NCBI GenBank assembly: GCA_016650135.1 | Contig: JAENWH010000083.1 | Coordinates: 1-7,489 of the forward strand | Origin: Peptostreptococcaceae bacterium | GTDB taxonomy: Bacteria; Bacillota_A; Clostridia; Peptostreptococcales; Anaerovoracaceae | DNA: 7,489 nt | Direction: 5' to 3' | Program-made: the position numbers and the translations under genes | In this document: positions 6,774-7,489 of the stretch, in pieces | How the letters are laid out: every line of letters starts with the position of its first letter | Numbering within the stretch: position 1 is the first letter of the stretch | The notes under the pieces: generated by a model | Told to the model about the DNA's origin: nothing | Databases searched by the model: none | Seen by the model: only the letters and a program-made list of their open reading frames with translations

Positions 6774-7489
6774 CTTTACTAAAAACACCTCCTTCAAAAG
6801 GAGTAACTAAGCAAGGCTCTTCATACAATTCTGCACCGTAAGTGCCCACATTGTCTCTGACAATGTGCCCTTTATCTATTACAATTACTCTTTTATTCAT
6901 TCTATCAACAATATCTTTTGCATGAGTTACCATTACTATAGTAGTGCCTCTAAGATTTATTTGCTCGAGCAGTTTCATGATTTCCCATGAAGTCTCTGGA
7001 TCAAGATTCCCTGTAGGTTCATCTGCAATCAGAACCGTTGGATTATTTATGATGGCTCTTGCAATTGCAACTCTTTGTTGCTCTCCCGCTGAAAGTTCAT
7101 CTGGATATTTGTTTCCTTTATTTCCAATTCCCACCAGGCTTAATATCTGAGGCACCTGCCTTTTGATGGTTCTTTGGCTTTTGTGGATTATTTCCATAGA
7201 AAATCCAACATTTTCTGCTACTGTTTTCTTTGGAAGCAATCTGAAATCCTGAAAAACTATCCCTATACTCCTTCTCAAAATAGGAATTTTCCTATTTGAT
7301 AGAGTGGTAACTTCTGTGTCATTAACCCTGATACTGCCTGAATCCGCCTCAATTTCCTTTAATATCAGCTTGATAAATGTTGATTTTCCAGCTCCACTGG
7401 GCCCTACCAAAAAGACAAAATCCCCTTTGTCTATTGTTACACTCACATTCTCTAAGCCTACATTTTTTTTATAATATTTAGTCACCTTA
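6763..7489 (-). CDS. ftsE: Cell division ATP-binding protein FtsE (5' end outside window)
   Basis: The cytoplasmic ABC ATPase that drives FtsX. All nucleotide-binding motifs are visible, numbering from the V encoded at 7485: Walker A GPSGAGKST (28-36), Q-loop Q79, signature LSAGEQQR (131-138; the usual form is LSGGEQQR), Walker B VLIADEP (151-157) with GNLD following, and switch H188 in VTH. The frame stays open past 7485 (a lysine codon at 7486-7488), and FtsE proteins begin with a few residues before VTKYY, so the true start lies beyond the right edge; the GTG at 7485 is an internal valine. After GHIVRD the tail continues about 30 residues, somewhat longer than the roughly 228-residue norm. 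The last codons also encode the ftsX ribosome binding site, and the TAG stop lies inside ftsX. Confidence 0.95.
   Translation of the reverse strand, partial: KVTKYYKKNVGLENVSVTIDKGDFVFLVGPSGAGKSTFIKLILKEIEADSGSIRVNDTEVTTLSNRKIPILRRSIGIVFQDFRLLPKKTVAENVGFSMEIIHKSQRTIKRQVPQILSLVGIGNKGNKYPDELSAGEQQRVAIARAIINNPTVLIADEPTGNLDPETSWEIMKLLEQINLRGTTIVMVTHAKDIVDRMNKRVIVIDKGHIVRDNVGTYGAELYEEPCLVTPFEGGVFSKDVE

Noticed and set aside
6944..7150. Open frame on the + strand opposite ftsE
   Set aside because: It mirrors the Walker B and signature region of ftsE; conservation is explained by ftsE alone.
7463..7470. Run of eight A (minus strand) in the start of ftsE as a possible frameshift or slippage site
   Set aside because: It is explained by consecutive Lys-Lys-Asn codons in AT-rich DNA, and the ftsE frame continues intact through it with no alternative product.
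1..7489. Mobile element, CRISPR, tRNA/rRNA or defence-system content
   Set aside because: No terminal inverted repeats, transposase-like frames, regularly spaced repeats or RNA gene signatures were found; the genes are ordinary chromosomal families.

Overview
This is an AT-rich window in which every supported gene lies on the minus strand. Gene content, strong AAAGGAG/GGAGG ribosome binding sites, occasional TTG/GTG starts and a consensus sigma-A-type promoter point to a low-GC Gram-positive bacterium, most likely of class Clostridia. The species cannot be named from the sequence alone. There are eight genes; the first and last in transcription order are cut by the window edges. The text below runs in transcription order, from high to low coordinates.

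The right two thirds (7489 down to 1899) looks like one tightly packed transcription unit: ftsE (5' end missing), ftsX, a secreted coiled-coil M23 peptidoglycan hydrolase, recJ and a PDZ-containing S41 (CtpA/CtpB-like) protease. ftsE and ftsX overlap, ftsX and the M23 gene are 13 bases apart, the M23 stop codon directly abuts the recJ start, and recJ and the protease gene are 23 bases apart. The cell-wall genes form a recognisable module: the FtsEX ABC complex uses cytoplasmic ATP hydrolysis to switch on a coiled-coil hydrolase outside the membrane, and a membrane-anchored processing protease is co-expressed. A single-strand DNA exonuclease (RecJ) in the middle of this set is out of place functionally.

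The left third (1898 down to 1) holds three shorter genes: a YerC/TrpR-family repressor with its own well-formed promoter, an Sfp-type 4'-phosphopantetheinyl transferase, and the N-terminal half of a MATE-family efflux transporter with a possible promoter of its own. A terminator-like hairpin lies between the repressor and the phosphopantetheinyl transferase, directly in front of the latter's ribosome binding site.

No RNA genes, mobile elements, CRISPR arrays or wholly unknown proteins were seen, and no gene-free stretch exceeds about 90 bases. Most of the window is ordinary chromosomal content. The points most worth checking are the catalytically complete FtsEX-linked M23 enzyme, its ribosome binding site made of eight consecutive G residues, the inclusion of recJ in the operon, and the hairpin before the phosphopantetheinyl transferase.
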